This document shows, piece by piece, positions 28,386 to 38,886 of a stretch of 64,000 bases of DNA. The number at the start of each line of letters is the position of its first letter. The first letter of the stretch is position 1. A program made the position numbers and the translations under genes. The notes beneath the pieces are model-generated. The model was given only the letters and a program-made list of their open reading frames with translations, did not search any database and was not told where the DNA came from. Origin of the DNA: Sphingobacterium daejeonense (GTDB lineage: Bacteria > Bacteroidota > Bacteroidia > Sphingobacteriales > Sphingobacteriaceae). Location: positions 3,534,001 to 3,598,000 of the forward strand of contig NZ_LR590470.1 of the NCBI RefSeq assembly GCF_901472535.1, written 5' to 3'.

Positions 28386-29006
28386 TTAGTGATGCGCATG
28401 AGCATCTTCTTTACCACCTACAGCGGTAAACAACTGAGCGACAGGTTCTGTTTGAGCTTGAGCAAAATCCCTCAAATCCTTGTTTGTATTTCTAGAAAGT
28501 CTTCTTAACTGCTCTTTAACCAATGCTACCTGGTGTTGGATATGAGTTAAGTATTCTTGGTCAGAATAAACTTTAGAAGTTTGTTGAGCTAAAGGCGCAA
28601 CAGAATCTGCAAGAGTTGAATCTTTCACTACAACTGGTGCTGCATTTGGTTCAACCGCAATATTCTCTTGACCAGGACCTGTGAATTTCTCTGTTCCTAA
28701 AATTGGGAAGTCAACATGATATTTAGTTGCCAATGAATCCATTTGAGGAAGGATATCAGAAAAGAATTTTGAAGCTTTAGCAGCAGCATCTTTCGCTTGT
28801 GCATTTCCAACTGTACCAACATATTCTGCGTAGGAAACCTCATAAGGCGCGATGGACCCTACTTGTCTGAAAAAGGCATACGCGTCACCATCTACCAATG
28901 TGGTATGAGTGTATTTTAATTGGTTTTCCTCAGCTGTTTTGAAAACACAAGAAGATAATGATGTACTTGCAAGAACTGCAGCAACTAATAATGTATTTAA
29001 TTTCAT
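28386..29006 (-). CDS. Small helical lipoprotein, DUF4142-like
   Basis: A 206-residue predicted lipoprotein from the ATG at 29006 (MKLNTLLVAAVL..., lipobox LSSC). The ATG eight codons further up precedes the signal peptide and is less likely. The mature part is mostly helical, with two paired-helix segments (about 35-90 and 140-190), reminiscent of the ferritin-like DUF4142 family. A proline/valine/alanine linker lies between them, and the protein ends in a short His-rich tail (HAHH). No function is known. The DUF assignment is tentative. Confidence 0.6.
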   Translation of the reverse strand: MKLNTLLVAAVLASTSLSSCVFKTAEENQLKYTHTTLVDGDAYAFFRQVGSIAPYEVSYAEYVGTVGNAQAKDAAAKASKFFSDILPQMDSLATKYHVDFPILGTEKFTGPGQENIAVEPNAAPVVVKDSTLADSVAPLAQQTSKVYSDQEYLTHIQHQVALVKEQLRRLSRNTNKDLRDFAQAQTEPVAQLFTAVGGKEDAHAHH

Positions 29007-29084
29007 CGCTTTATTATTTTTAAAACACACAAAAATATAAAAATATCCCTATTTATGCCTATTTCTGTTTAATTCAAAATCAAT

Positions 29085-31661
29085 CTAAGCTAAATTCCTA
29101 CCTGCATTGACAACTCCGTAGATCGTTCGACCAATCAATTTTCGGTAAGTTTCGGCTTTGGAATCCTCCATTTTCTGCTTTTCAAGCAAACGAATCGCAT
29201 AATGTTGGATAATCAATAGAGGCAAAATAATTTTTTCACGCTCTAGGATTGAAGCTCGCTCAACAGGATAATTTTCCATCAATTCTTTCATACCAGTTAA
29301 TTTAAGCAGGTATTTTTTAGTCCTGTCATACTCTTCCTTCAACATGGTCCAAAATTCACCGAACCTTTTATCATCCTTCATGTAAGACGTCAATTCAAAA
29401 TTCGATTTTGTCATCGACATCATGCAATTGTCAATTACAGTGTTGAACATTCCGGATGTTTCATAAAGGTTTTTCACATAAGACCACAGATTATTATCTT
29501 CAGCCCATTGTAACGCGGTACCCACTCCGAAAAATCCCGGAATATTCTGTTTCAATTGGCTCCAAGATGTTACAAAACTGATGGCTCTTAAATCTTCCAA
29601 CCTCAACTCCCGATCTGAATTTCTTTTTACCGGTCTACTTGAAATATTCATATTGGACAAAGATTTCAGTGGACTCAAGGTTTCCAGATATTTCAAGAAC
29701 AATGGGTGATGTCTGAGTTCTAAGAACTTTTCATGACTTTCGGCAGCCATTCTATCGATAACATCCTTTTGTTTAGCGGTCAATGTATCTCCTACTCTTT
29801 GTTGAAGATCAGAGATCAAACCTGCATGCAAGAGTTGTTCGATGTTATATCTCGCAGAATCCAAAGAGCCATATTGGCTACTGATGGTTTGACCTTGTAT
29901 AGTAAGTTGGATATGATTGTTTTCGATTTCTTTACCCATTGAAGCATAAAACCTTTGAGTTTTACCTCCACCACGAGCTGGAGGGCCTCCACGTCCATCA
30001 AAGAAAACCAGATCAACATCAAATTCCCTAGATATCGCAGTTAGTTCGATTTTCGCTTTATAGATAGACCAATTGGCCATTAGATACCCACCATCCTTTG
30101 TACTGTCAGAGAACCCAAGCATAATAGTTTGCTTATTCCCTCTTTTCTTTAAATGTGCTGAATAGGTAGGATTTGAATATAAGCTACGCATTACATCCGC
30201 AGCATGTTTTAGATCATCCACTGTCTCAAACAATGGCACAAAGTCCATCGTTAGATCTTTTTTGGTCCAACCCTCCCATAGAAACAGTTGCATCAAACCT
30301 AAAATATCCGAAGCTTGTTGGCAATTAGAAATAATAAACCTTTGAACCGCTCTTTCACTACCAGATTCTTGGATTTCTTTTATTAGTCGAATCACTTTAA
30401 TCGTATCTTCAACCAATGGAGCAGCATCCTTCTTTAAATCTAATGTCGCTTCTGTAAATTGGATATGTTTTTCTTTTTCTTCTTCAGAACCCTCAATTTC
30501 CTTAAGATCAATTTTGGTTTCTTTTGGATATGTCTTTACCAACCAATCAAAAGTATCACGTAGGGCACTGCTATCTTGGCGAATGTCCAATGTAGTGAAG
30601 TAACATCCAAATGTCTGAACCTTTCTCCTTAAATCTTCAACAATTTCCACAAACAGACCATCATGATTCTCTTTTAGAACTTTGATCACTTCAGTGAGAT
30701 TTTTCAAAATTCTGTCCGTAAGATCTACAGGTTTTTCAACAGGATTAAAACTGTTTTCATAGAATAGCTCCTGCAATTCTTCCATGTATTTCTCAACACC
30801 TCTGAAGGTAATCCTTCGTTTCACGATTCGGAAGTCCCTGTAATAACATCTGAAGAGTATAGTTCTCAATAGCGTAGCTACTTTTTTAGTACTTTCCCAA
30901 GTAACATTCGGATTTCCGTCGCGGTCACCTCCTGGCCAAAAGCCTAATTCAATAAGATGATTTACATCTTTTGGATTGATTTCCAATTCATCTTCTATCT
31001 TGGCTTCAATGCCGGAAGCAACACTGTAAAAAACATTTTCCAAAAACCAAGCTAAGCTAATGGCTTCATCAACAGGTGTAGGACTTTGTTTGTTGATAAA
31101 TGGGGTTTTACCCAACTGTTGCAGCAATAGATGGATTGTAGGGATATCATTATTCTTTAATTCATCAATTAAATCATTTATGATAGAGAGAACAGGTCCT
31201 GGATAAAATTGAGTTGGGTGTGCTGTCAAAACCAAACGGACAGACATATCCTTCAATCTAGCGACTACTTGTTTCTTTAATTGCGGATTAGTTTGTGCTA
31301 AATTAAAAATAGAATCCAAACCTCCAGTTTCATCGCTTTTACCAACAGCTTTGAAAGCAGAATCTTCAACCGCATCAAACAATACTACTTGACGCTCAAT
31401 ATATTGAACTATCCTGAACAGTAAATCTAATCGGTCTTCCTCTTGAACATATTGTTCATATTGACCAAAAAAACTATCAATAATATCTTCGGGCGACAAA
31501 TGTTCCTCCACTCCTTTTTCGCAATGTGTTGTGAAAAACGGAAGTATAGTACCCGTATGTTTAACCCGCTGGAATGGCAATGTTAAAAACAAACTTTTAT
31601 ATAAATCGAACCTCGTGAGAACTTCGTTTTGAAAAGCTAATGTCTTTTGGCTTAATCTCAT
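29085..31661 (-). CDS. ppc: Phosphoenolpyruvate carboxylase
   Basis: An 858-residue anaplerotic enzyme that carboxylates PEP to oxaloacetate. Conserved sites are VLTAHPTQ (catalytic His near 160), FWPGGDRDGNPNVT, GFSDSTKDGGYLMANW, and FFDGRGGPPARGGGKTQRF. The last is a variant of the FHGRGGxxGRGGGP loop, with Asp in place of His and PPA in place of TVG. That variant suggests a lineage-specific subfamily. Length is close to the E. coli enzyme (883). It is a single gene with a 220-base upstream region shared with the FUSC gene. Confidence 0.95.
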   Translation of the reverse strand: MRLSQKTLAFQNEVLTRFDLYKSLFLTLPFQRVKHTGTILPFFTTHCEKGVEEHLSPEDIIDSFFGQYEQYVQEEDRLDLLFRIVQYIERQVVLFDAVEDSAFKAVGKSDETGGLDSIFNLAQTNPQLKKQVVARLKDMSVRLVLTAHPTQFYPGPVLSIINDLIDELKNNDIPTIHLLLQQLGKTPFINKQSPTPVDEAISLAWFLENVFYSVASGIEAKIEDELEINPKDVNHLIELGFWPGGDRDGNPNVTWESTKKVATLLRTILFRCYYRDFRIVKRRITFRGVEKYMEELQELFYENSFNPVEKPVDLTDRILKNLTEVIKVLKENHDGLFVEIVEDLRRKVQTFGCYFTTLDIRQDSSALRDTFDWLVKTYPKETKIDLKEIEGSEEEKEKHIQFTEATLDLKKDAAPLVEDTIKVIRLIKEIQESGSERAVQRFIISNCQQASDILGLMQLFLWEGWTKKDLTMDFVPLFETVDDLKHAADVMRSLYSNPTYSAHLKKRGNKQTIMLGFSDSTKDGGYLMANWSIYKAKIELTAISREFDVDLVFFDGRGGPPARGGGKTQRFYASMGKEIENNHIQLTIQGQTISSQYGSLDSARYNIEQLLHAGLISDLQQRVGDTLTAKQKDVIDRMAAESHEKFLELRHHPLFLKYLETLSPLKSLSNMNISSRPVKRNSDRELRLEDLRAISFVTSWSQLKQNIPGFFGVGTALQWAEDNNLWSYVKNLYETSGMFNTVIDNCMMSMTKSNFELTSYMKDDKRFGEFWTMLKEEYDRTKKYLLKLTGMKELMENYPVERASILEREKIILPLLIIQHYAIRLLEKQKMEDSKAETYRKLIGRTIYGVVNAGRNLA

Positions 31662-31875
31662 AGTAAGTCTTGTATCTCGTTAGTTTGTTATAGGATTATG
31701 AATTCTTACAAATATATCATTTTAATATGTTTTTAAGGAACTAATTGTATTTTTTACACTAACTGAATTAAAATATTGCTATTTTGATAATGCAGAATGA
31801 GTTTTAGAAAAGATAAAAAATAATAATTTTATTGAAAAACGCACTTTTTACTCCTTTTATTAACGGTTGCTTATG

Positions 31876-31883
31876 TATCTTTG
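31876..31883 (+). promoter_or_regulatory. Candidate -7 element of the FUSC gene
   Basis: TATCTTTG matches the Bacteroidota TAnnTTTG box, 12 bases before the likely ATG at 31896. If used, transcription would start only a few bases before the start codon. No clear -33 box was found. Confidence 0.3.
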
Positions 31884-31895
31884 TTTGTACAACAC

Positions 31896-34086
31896 ATGAA
31901 AAAAACCAGAGAATTAAGCAATTTCTTTTATAGTCAATATTTTGCTGATGGATTACGCATCACTATTGGGTGTATAGTGCCAATCCTAATTTGTGCAACC
32001 CTAGGGAAATTTTTGTTAGGTACCTACATTTCCTTGGGCGCTCTACTTGTGGGTCTTTCAGATACTCCTGGCGCACCATCACATCGGAGGACAGGAATGA
32101 TTGCATGTTTGATTGTGTGTATTTTAACTCAATTTATCACATTCCTGGCAAATGGAAATATTTGGATCATGTCCTTGGTCATCGGTTCCCTTTGTTTCAT
32201 CTATTCCATGTTTGCCGTATTCAATGCACGTGCTGCAACTGTAGGATCAATGGGAATACTGATTATGTTGATCTATGTAGATGACATCAATTCTTTTCAA
32301 GAAGAAGTTATGCTCCTGCTCTACTTTACTATTGGAGCGGTTTGGTACATGTTGATCAGCTTTTCTTTAACCCAGGCGAGACCATACCGTCTGGCTCAAC
32401 AGGAATTGTCTGAAACAGTCAGGCATGTAGGAGATTTTATAAGATTGAGAGCCAATTTTTATGACCCAAAAATCAATATAGACGATAATTACTCAAAATT
32501 AATCGATAAACAGATTGAGGTTCATGAACATCAAGAAAATGTCAGGGATTTACTCTTTCAGTCTAAAAGATCCATTAAGGATACTACAAAAGTTGGTCGT
32601 TATCTCACATTAACATTCAATGATATTGTTGATCTTTTTGAGCAGGCAATGACTACTCATTATGATTACGAGTTGATCAGAAAGAATATGGAGACACTGG
32701 GATTCTGAAAGATTTCAAGCACCTATTGTTGAAGATTGCAAATGAGCTAGACCATCTTGCTTACCAATTGAATGCTAATAGGGCACCAAAACCTCTTTAT
32801 AATTTTAAAGACGATATCGAAGCAATCCTAAGGGCGATTGAAGCTAGAGAAAGGACTGAAAACATTAATGGAATCCCACTCAAGAAAATCCTGATCAGTA
32901 TCAGAAACATTACCATATTCATTCACAACATCTATAATTATGGGGTCATCCGACCTAATAATATTAAGAAGCAGGAAATTGAGGAGGCCAGTAAGTTTAT
33001 TCAAACCGAGCATATTGATTTAAGAAAACTAAAGGACAACCTTTCATTCAATTCGAGTATTTTCAGGCACGCATTGCGAATGGCAATTGTGATGGCAGCA
33101 ACGTATCTTATTCTGAATATCCAATCTCTTAATATTGGTACGATGGGTAGTTATTGGGTTCTCTTGACCATCATGGTTATCCTAAAGCCAGGGTTTGGGC
33201 TAACAAAAGAACGTAACTTCCAACGGCTTTTGGGAACTATTATCGGTGGTGTAATTGGAGCAATCATCCTGATGACCGTACATTCCAGAGGTAGCACGCT
33301 TTATCATTCTTATTTTCTTCTTCCTAATTGCCTATAGTCTCTTCCGTGTAAACTATATTATGGCTGTCATGTTTATGACACCCTATGTTTTAATCATGCT
33401 GAGTTTTTCGGGATTAAACACTTTTGAGGTTGCTAAAGAAAGGATATTTGACACATTCCTTGGCGGTATGATAGCCTTTTTGTCAAGCTATATCATTTTC
33501 CCAAATTGGGAAAGCTTTCAAATCAAAAAAAAGTGTACGGGAATTGCTCATTGCAAATTACAGATATCTTTCTCAGGCAGTTCGGATTCTATCGGGCGAA
33601 GAAATTACGGTAACGAGCTATAAGCTTTCTAGAAAACAGTTATATATTGCCTCAGCCAATATGGGATCTACATTCCAAAGAATGCTATCTGAACCAAAAT
33701 GGAGACAAAAAAGCACTAAAGAAGTCAACAGATTGGTGATTCTCAATCATATCCTGTCATCATATGGCGCAACATTATTGACTCAATTGACAGAAGCGAC
33801 TGATACAAATTATACTAAGGAACACTTAATATTATTAAAGAAGATTCTTACCAATGTTAGCAAATCCATTGAAGCGGTGCCAGTCAAGGATGGTGAGGAA
33901 TTCGTTGCTGTCAGTGACTTTCCTGAAATAACTCCTGAGACTTTAGATCCTGCAGAATCTAAATTAATTACAGAGCAATTGCAATTCTTAAATAAAATAT
34001 CCTCAGATTTATACAAATCTACTCTGGATGTTATGGAGAAAGAATCTACCATACATACACAACAAATAGAAATGGCAAATGGATAA
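31896..34086 (+). pseudogene. FUSC-family (YccS/YhfK-like) inner-membrane protein, three frameshifts
   Basis: A large membrane protein of about 730 residues with two blocks of transmembrane segments (LRITIGCIVPILI... and FRHALRMAIVMAATYLIL...), each followed by a helical cytoplasmic domain, as in aromatic-acid exporter-like FUSC proteins. Four fragments in different frames are collinear. The breaks lie near 32700 (one base missing), near 33290 (one G extra), and at the A8 run 33525-33532 (one A extra; A7 restores IKKSVRELLIANYRYL). A start at ATG 31896 (MKKTRELSN) is preferred to the TTG at 31881. Its stop overlaps the start of the ypdA-like gene (shared ATGGATAA), so the two are co-transcribed. 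Confidence 0.8.
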
Positions 34087-35057
34087 TATTATTGATGTTT
34101 TGATAGTAGGCGGAGGGCCAATTGGCCTTGCCTGTGGAATTGAAGCCAAAAAGAACAATTTGAGTCATGTAATCCTAGAAAAAAGGATGTTTGACAAATT
34201 CCTTGTACAACTACCCTATCAACATGACTTTTTTCTCGACTTCGGAACGACTGGAGATCGGAGACATCCCATTTGTTACCACAAATCCAAAACCAAGAAG
34301 AGCAGAAGCTTTAGAATACTATCGCAGGGTTGAAAAGAAATTTGATCTTAAAACGCATTTGTTCGAAGAAGTTCTGAGCATTCATAAAATCGAAGATACC
34401 TTCCAAGTTACTTCCACAAAATCCATTTATAGGGCAAAAAATGTAATTATTGCCACTGGATTCTATGATATACCCATGTATTTAGTTGTACCTGGTGAAG
34501 AATTGCCTAAAGTTCGTCATTATTATGATGACCCACATTATTATGCAAATCAAAAAGTTATTGTCGTCGGAGCCAGTAATTCATCTATTGATGCCGCATT
34601 AGAAACTTATAGAAAAGGCGCAGATGTTACTTTGATCATTCGTGGCAAAGAAGTTAGTCCTCGAGTAAAGTATTGGGTAAGGCCAGATATCGAAAACAGA
34701 ATAGCAAATGCTGAAGTAAAAGTTCATTACCGATCAGATATAATCAGTATTTCCGAAAGGGAAGTTGTTGTACAAACTCCAAAAGGTATAATAAATATTG
34801 AAAACGATTTTGTGTTGGCTCTGACGGGATATCGACCAAATTTTGAATTTCTCGAAAAAGTCGGAATAAATATTCCTTTAAAAGCTCCTTGCATCCCTGA
34901 TCACAATCCAGAAACCATGGAGACGAATGTCCAAAACTTATACCTGGCGGGTGTTGTATGTGGCGGACTGAATACCCATTTGTGGTTCATTGAAAACTCA
35001 AGAATCCATGCACACCTAATCGTCAAGAATATCTTGAAAAAAAGATCAGACTCTTAG
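34079..35057 (+). pseudogene. ypdA: YpdA-family thioredoxin-reductase-like flavoprotein, frameshifted
   Basis: An FAD/NADPH oxidoreductase of the putative bacillithiol-disulfide reductase family. The first frame gives DVLIVGGGPIGLACGIEA (FAD-binding). The second gives CLTNSLYNYPINMTFFSTSE, the family hallmark, then VIVVGASNSSIDAAL (NADPH-binding) and NLYLAGVVCGG. They join as VILEKGCLTNSLYNYP if one A is removed from the A6 run at 34179-34184, giving about 325 residues. No CxxC redox pair is present, as expected of YpdA. This suggests the organism makes bacillithiol. Its 3' end overlaps the convergent tetR-like gene by 12 bases. Confidence 0.82.
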
Positions 35058-35658
35058 GCCTTTAATAAAGATTTTTGCTAATTTTTTCTGTAAACTCAAG
35101 ATGTAATCAAATTCTTCCTTGGTAGGCGGAAGAAACAAATTTCTAAATTCTTGAAGTATTCCAATACGCATACCCAATAAAGAAATTAAAAGGATTTTAG
35201 CAGTTAGTTCCACCTCTTCAACTTCCAGCTCCTTAGTCGCTATGCCTTTATTCAATATTAGAGCAACTTGCTGAATTTCCTTTTCAAAATAAAGATGGTA
35301 GAACAGACTCAATATCAGAAGGCATCTCGTTTCTTAAGGTATACGTGAATTCAAAAATATTGAAGTTGTCTTTGATCACTGTCAAGCGAGTTGCCAAAAA
35401 TGCTTCCATGGCTTCGTTAACGTCTTTTGCTTTATTGATTTTCTCGGTCGTTTCTGTGATAATTTCATCAACTGCCATTTCAAATACCGCAGCATAAAGT
35501 CTGTTTTTATCAGGAAAATAATAATAGAGCAAAGCCTTTGAAAAAGAAAGATCTTGAGCAATCTCTGCCATCGTAGTTTTAGCAAGCCCATAATGAGCAA
35601 ACCTTCGCTTGGCAGCTTCCAATATCTTCATCCTTTTTGCATCCGCATTTTTTGCCAT
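35046..35658 (-). pseudogene. TetR-family transcriptional regulator, frameshifted
   Basis: A repressor of about 203 residues. The N-terminal helix-turn-helix is clear: RRFAHYGLAKTTMAEIAQDLSFSKALLYYYFPDKNRLY (positions 17-54). The ligand-binding half continues in another frame as FEKEIQQVALILNKG. Removing one base from the short A run at 35286-35289 joins them as ESVLPSLFEKEIQQ. It lies tail-to-tail with the FUSC-ypdA transcription unit and is a reasonable candidate regulator of that exporter-like operon, though this is inference. Confidence 0.8.
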
Positions 35659-35761
35659 GGGTAATTAAAATTAGTATATAAATGGTGGTTTACCTATATT
35701 TACAGCCTTATTAACTAAGATATATTAATTTTTCGAACTTTTAAAGGATTCGGTCAAAAAA

Positions 35762-36780
35762 ATGAAAAACGCTATTCAACAAGAAAAATCACTCAAAGAA
35801 TTTAATACTTTTGGTATTGAAGCAATCGCTAAGCAATACAAAAAGATTGAAGCTGAACAAGACCTCAAAGATTTGTTTGATGCTGGGAGTTTTGAAGGTG
35901 AATTTTTTGTTCTTGGAGGTGGCAGCAATGTCCTTTTTACCAAAAGATTACGATGGGCTCATTGTCCATATCGCAAGTAAGGGCAAGCAACATTTTATCG
36001 AGAATGACCAGGTCTTTGTTACCGCTGAGGGTGGTGAAGTTTGGAACGACTTAGTATGGTATTGCATTGAACATGATTTCCCAGGATTAGAAAATATGGC
36101 TTTAATCCCCTGGTACTGTCGGCGCCTCTCCTATCCAAAATATAGGTGCTTACGGACAGGAATTAATGCACATCTTCTATTCTTGCAGAGCCTTTGACAC
36201 AAAGACCGGTGAATTTGTGACCTTTAGCAATGAAGATTGTCATTTTTCTTATCGTGACAGTATATTTAAAAGGGAATGCAAGGGCAGGTATATTATCTGT
36301 AGCGTCACGTATAAGTTGGACCTGTTTGGCCAAATTAATATCAGTTATGGAGCTATTGCAGCAGAATTAGCCAACAGAGGAATTGACACTCCTACCATTA
36401 AGGATGTGGCAGAAGTTGTATCCTATATCCGTGTTGAAAAATTACCGGACCCTTCAACAGTTGGCAATGCTGGTAGTTTTTTTAAGAACCCAATTATCCC
36501 TAAATCTCAATTTTTAGGTTTAGAAAAACAATTTCCAGAAATAGTTCATTATACAGTAGATTCAGAGCATGAGAAGTTAGCAGCAGGATGGCTGATTGAA
36601 CAGTGTGGATGGAAAGGCAAAAAAGTCGGTGAAGTAGCTGTGTGGAAAAATCAAGCTTTGGTTTTAACTAATGCAGGAAAAGCGACTGGTAATGAAATAT
36701 TTGCATTATCGTCTACTATTGTAGACGATGTATATACACACTTTGGAGTGCAATTAGAACGGGAAGTTAATATACTTTAA
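35762..36780 (+). pseudogene. murB: UDP-N-acetylenolpyruvoylglucosamine reductase MurB, two frameshifts
   Basis: FAD-dependent second enzyme of UDP-N-acetylmuramic acid synthesis. Collinear fragments show KEFNTFGIEA, FVLGGGSNVLFT (FAD site), IPGTVGASPIQNIGAYGQE and GNAGSFFKNP with the catalytic serine. The breaks are an extra A in the run 35942-35945 (correct reading LFTKDYDGLIVHI) and an extra C in the run 36107-36110 (correct reading ALIPGTVGASP). The repaired protein has about 339 residues, the type I MurB length. MurB is essential for the cell wall and no second copy is seen, so these breaks are almost certainly sequence errors. Confidence 0.9.
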
Positions 36781-37061
36781 AAGTTTTCCACATTTTCGTA
36801 ATCTCTATATTTTTTTATTATAAAACAATAATCATCGATTATAATACAATAAAAGGTGATACCATACCCAATAATGTTTTCGCATCAAGAAAATAAGAGT
36901 CGCTAAAATATCGATTTCCACAATTTAATTAATTTACTGCACATAAATTGTACAAATCCCTGTACATATATAGCTTAATAATTTTTTCGGTTGTTCAGCT
37001 TTTATCAGGATTCACCTGATTAAACATCGCATCATTTAACTATACTATAATCGCTAATTGT

Positions 37062-37577
37062 ATGAACAAGATCGAATTTAACTCATTGGTTGTTAAGCAT
37101 TCGGAATCACTAAGAAGTTATGCCAGAAACTTCACACGTGACCATGAAGATGCAAACGACCTAGTACAAGACACTTTACTAAAAGCTGTCACGTACTTCA
37201 AAAACTTTAGAGACGGTACCAATTTGAAAGGTTGGCTTTACACAATTATGAAAAATACTTTCATAAACAATTACCGCCGCGTAGTGAAAACCAATTCCTT
37301 CATAACGAAAGAGGAAGAAATCTCTCAAACAAACCTTGTAGTTTCTGCAACTAGAAACAATGGAGAAAACAAATTCATCATGGAAGACATCAATTATGCC
37401 CTTTCTAAATTATCTGATGAATATTATGTTCCATTCACCATGTATTTCGAAGGGTATAAATACCACGAAATATCCGAACACTTGCAGATTCCTATCGGAA
37501 CCGTTAAAACAAGAATTCACGTAGCAAGGAAGTCAATGAAAAAGACCCTTACTTCGTACAAAATCAAAGAGAATTAA
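37062..37577 (+). CDS. ECF-type RNA polymerase sigma factor
   Basis: A 171-residue sigma-70-family factor. Region 2 lies at about 10-80 (RSYARNFTRDHEDANDLVQDTLLKA, then GWLYTIMKNTFINNYRR), and region 4 at about 115-165 (YHEISEHLQIPIGTVKTRIHVARK). No anti-sigma gene adjoins it, and no TonB receptor operon is linked, so it resembles the stand-alone, highly conserved Bacteroidota ECF factor rather than a SusC-linked one. A 281-base AT-rich upstream region separates it from murB. It converges on the PfkB kinase, with a shared terminator. Confidence 0.92.
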   Translation: MNKIEFNSLVVKHSESLRSYARNFTRDHEDANDLVQDTLLKAVTYFKNFRDGTNLKGWLYTIMKNTFINNYRRVVKTNSFITKEEEISQTNLVVSATRNNGENKFIMEDINYALSKLSDEYYVPFTMYFEGYKYHEISEHLQIPIGTVKTRIHVARKSMKKTLTSYKIKEN

Positions 37578-37616
37578 TTCTCTTGGCATTACCCAACAAC
37601 TTTTTAAAATATTAAA

Positions 37617-37655
37617 GCCCAAATTCTAAACGCCTAGAATTTGGGCTACTCTTTT
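37617..37655. terminator. Terminator between sigma factor and PfkB kinase genes
   Basis: A 12-bp perfect stem, GCCCAAATTCTA / TAGAATTTGGGC (37617-37628 and 37635-37646), with a six-base loop lies between convergent genes. It is followed by TACTCTTTT on the plus strand and TTTAATATTTT on the minus strand. Confidence 0.75.
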
Positions 37656-37676
37656 ATAGAAAGAATTCTTTATAGC

Positions 37677-38597
37677 TTATTCGCTAATCTCAAATTTTGA
37701 TAGACTTACAAACTGTTGAATACGGTTTGAAATCTCTTCCTTTGTAAGGTTTTGCAACCTTTCAGTTCCGAATTTCTCTACACAAAATGAAGCTAATGCA
37801 GAACCAAAAATGATCGCATTCTTCATATTCGTGAAGTTGATGGATTGTAGTTTCGCTAGATAACCGATAAATCCACCTGCAAATGAGTCGCCAGCCCCTG
37901 TTGGGTCAAATACATCAGCCAATGGCAATGCCGGTGCTGAGAAAACTTGCCCTTCACCAAACAATAATGCTCCATGCTCTCCTTTTTTGATGATCAAATA
38001 TTGTGGACCCATCTGAAGGATTTTTTCTGCAGCTTTCACCAAAGAATATTCTCCTGACAATTGTCTTGCCTCAGCATCATTAATCGTCAATACATCCACT
38101 TTTTTCAATACCTCACGCAATTCATCCATCGCAACATCCATCCAAAAGTTCATGGTATCCAATACAACTAATTTTGGTTTGTTTTCCAATCTGTTCAATG
38201 TCGCCATTTGAACTGCTGGAGTAAGGTTGCCTAACAATAGATATTCGCAATCTTGGTAAGAAGTAGGGATTTTAGGATCAAAATCAGCCAATACATTTAA
38301 TTCTGTAATCAAAGTATCGCGGCTATTCATATCATTGTGATATTTTCCAGACCAAAAGAATGATTTTCCTCCAGGGATAATCTCCACACCTTCCACATTT
38401 ATCCCTTTTGACTTCATAATGTCTAGATTGTCATCGCCGAAGTCTTCTCCTATTACAGAGATTAATTTAACATCAGGAAATAAATAGGACGCTGCTAATC
38501 CAGCAAATGTTGCTGCTCCACCAACGATTTTGTCGGTTTTGCCAAATGGAGTTTCAATGGCATCGAATGCAACTGTTCCAACGATTACTAAGCTCAT
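37677..38597 (-). CDS. PfkB-family carbohydrate/nucleoside kinase
   Basis: A 306-residue ribokinase-fold kinase. The N-terminal glycine motif is KIVGGAATFAGLAASYL (23-39) and the ATP/anion-hole motif is DPTGAGDSFAGG (231-242, with catalytic Asp237). The sequence is intact. Candidate substrates include ribose, adenosine or another sugar, and it cannot be specified further. It lies between a shared terminator and the terminator of the upstream tRNA-Asn, so it has its own promoter. Confidence 0.9.
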   Translation of the reverse strand: MSLVIVGTVAFDAIETPFGKTDKIVGGAATFAGLAASYLFPDVKLISVIGEDFGDDNLDIMKSKGINVEGVEIIPGGKSFFWSGKYHNDMNSRDTLITELNVLADFDPKIPTSYQDCEYLLLGNLTPAVQMATLNRLENKPKLVVLDTMNFWMDVAMDELREVLKKVDVLTINDAEARQLSGEYSLVKAAEKILQMGPQYLIIKKGEHGALLFGEGQVFSAPALPLADVFDPTGAGDSFAGGFIGYLAKLQSINFTNMKNAIIFGSALASFCVEKFGTERLQNLTKEEISNRIQQFVSLSKFEISE

Positions 38598-38615
38598 GGA
38601 TATAATTTTATATAT

Positions 38616-38641
38616 AAAAAAAATGCCGGCTATTTGCCGGC
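38616..38641 (-). terminator. Terminator after the first tRNA-Asn
   Basis: Two GCCGGC hexamers (38625-38630 and 38636-38641) form a hairpin with a five-base loop, followed on the minus strand by T8 after one A. Confidence 0.75.
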
Positions 38642-38653
38642 TGTTTTATCTTG

Positions 38654-38728
38654 CTCCTGAAGCTGGGCTCGAACCAGCGACCCTCTGATTAACAGTCAGA
38701 TGCTCTAACCCAACTGAGCTATTCAGGA
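38654..38728 (-). tRNA. tRNA-Asn (GTT), with one extra base in the D-loop
   Basis: A 75-base cloverleaf on the minus strand with acceptor TCCTGAA / TTCAGGA, anticodon loop CTGTTAA (anticodon GTT) and T-arm GTTCGAGCC. It is identical to the second copy at 51278-51351 except for GGG instead of GG in the D-loop (CCC at 38709-38711 on the plus strand). CCA is not encoded. Confidence 0.92.
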
Positions 38729-38886
38729 ATTTCGAAATGATGAGTAACCCTCATCTTCAAAGTGGTACAAAAATAGAGTTTTAATTATTAAATCACAAAA
38801 AAATATTTCAAAAATTTATTAAAAAAAACACCCTAAACCCGTAATTCACTCATATACAAGAAGAATTACACCATCATTTCGAACTA

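Noticed and set aside
24041..36780. Programmed ribosomal frameshifting as the cause of the breaks
   Set aside because: The breaks fall in unrelated genes at different places, at runs of A, C, G or T, without slippery heptamers plus downstream structures; sequence error explains them better.
36949..36966. Two TGTACA palindromes before the sigma factor gene
   Set aside because: Six-base palindromes in AT-rich DNA are common; no further evidence for an operator.
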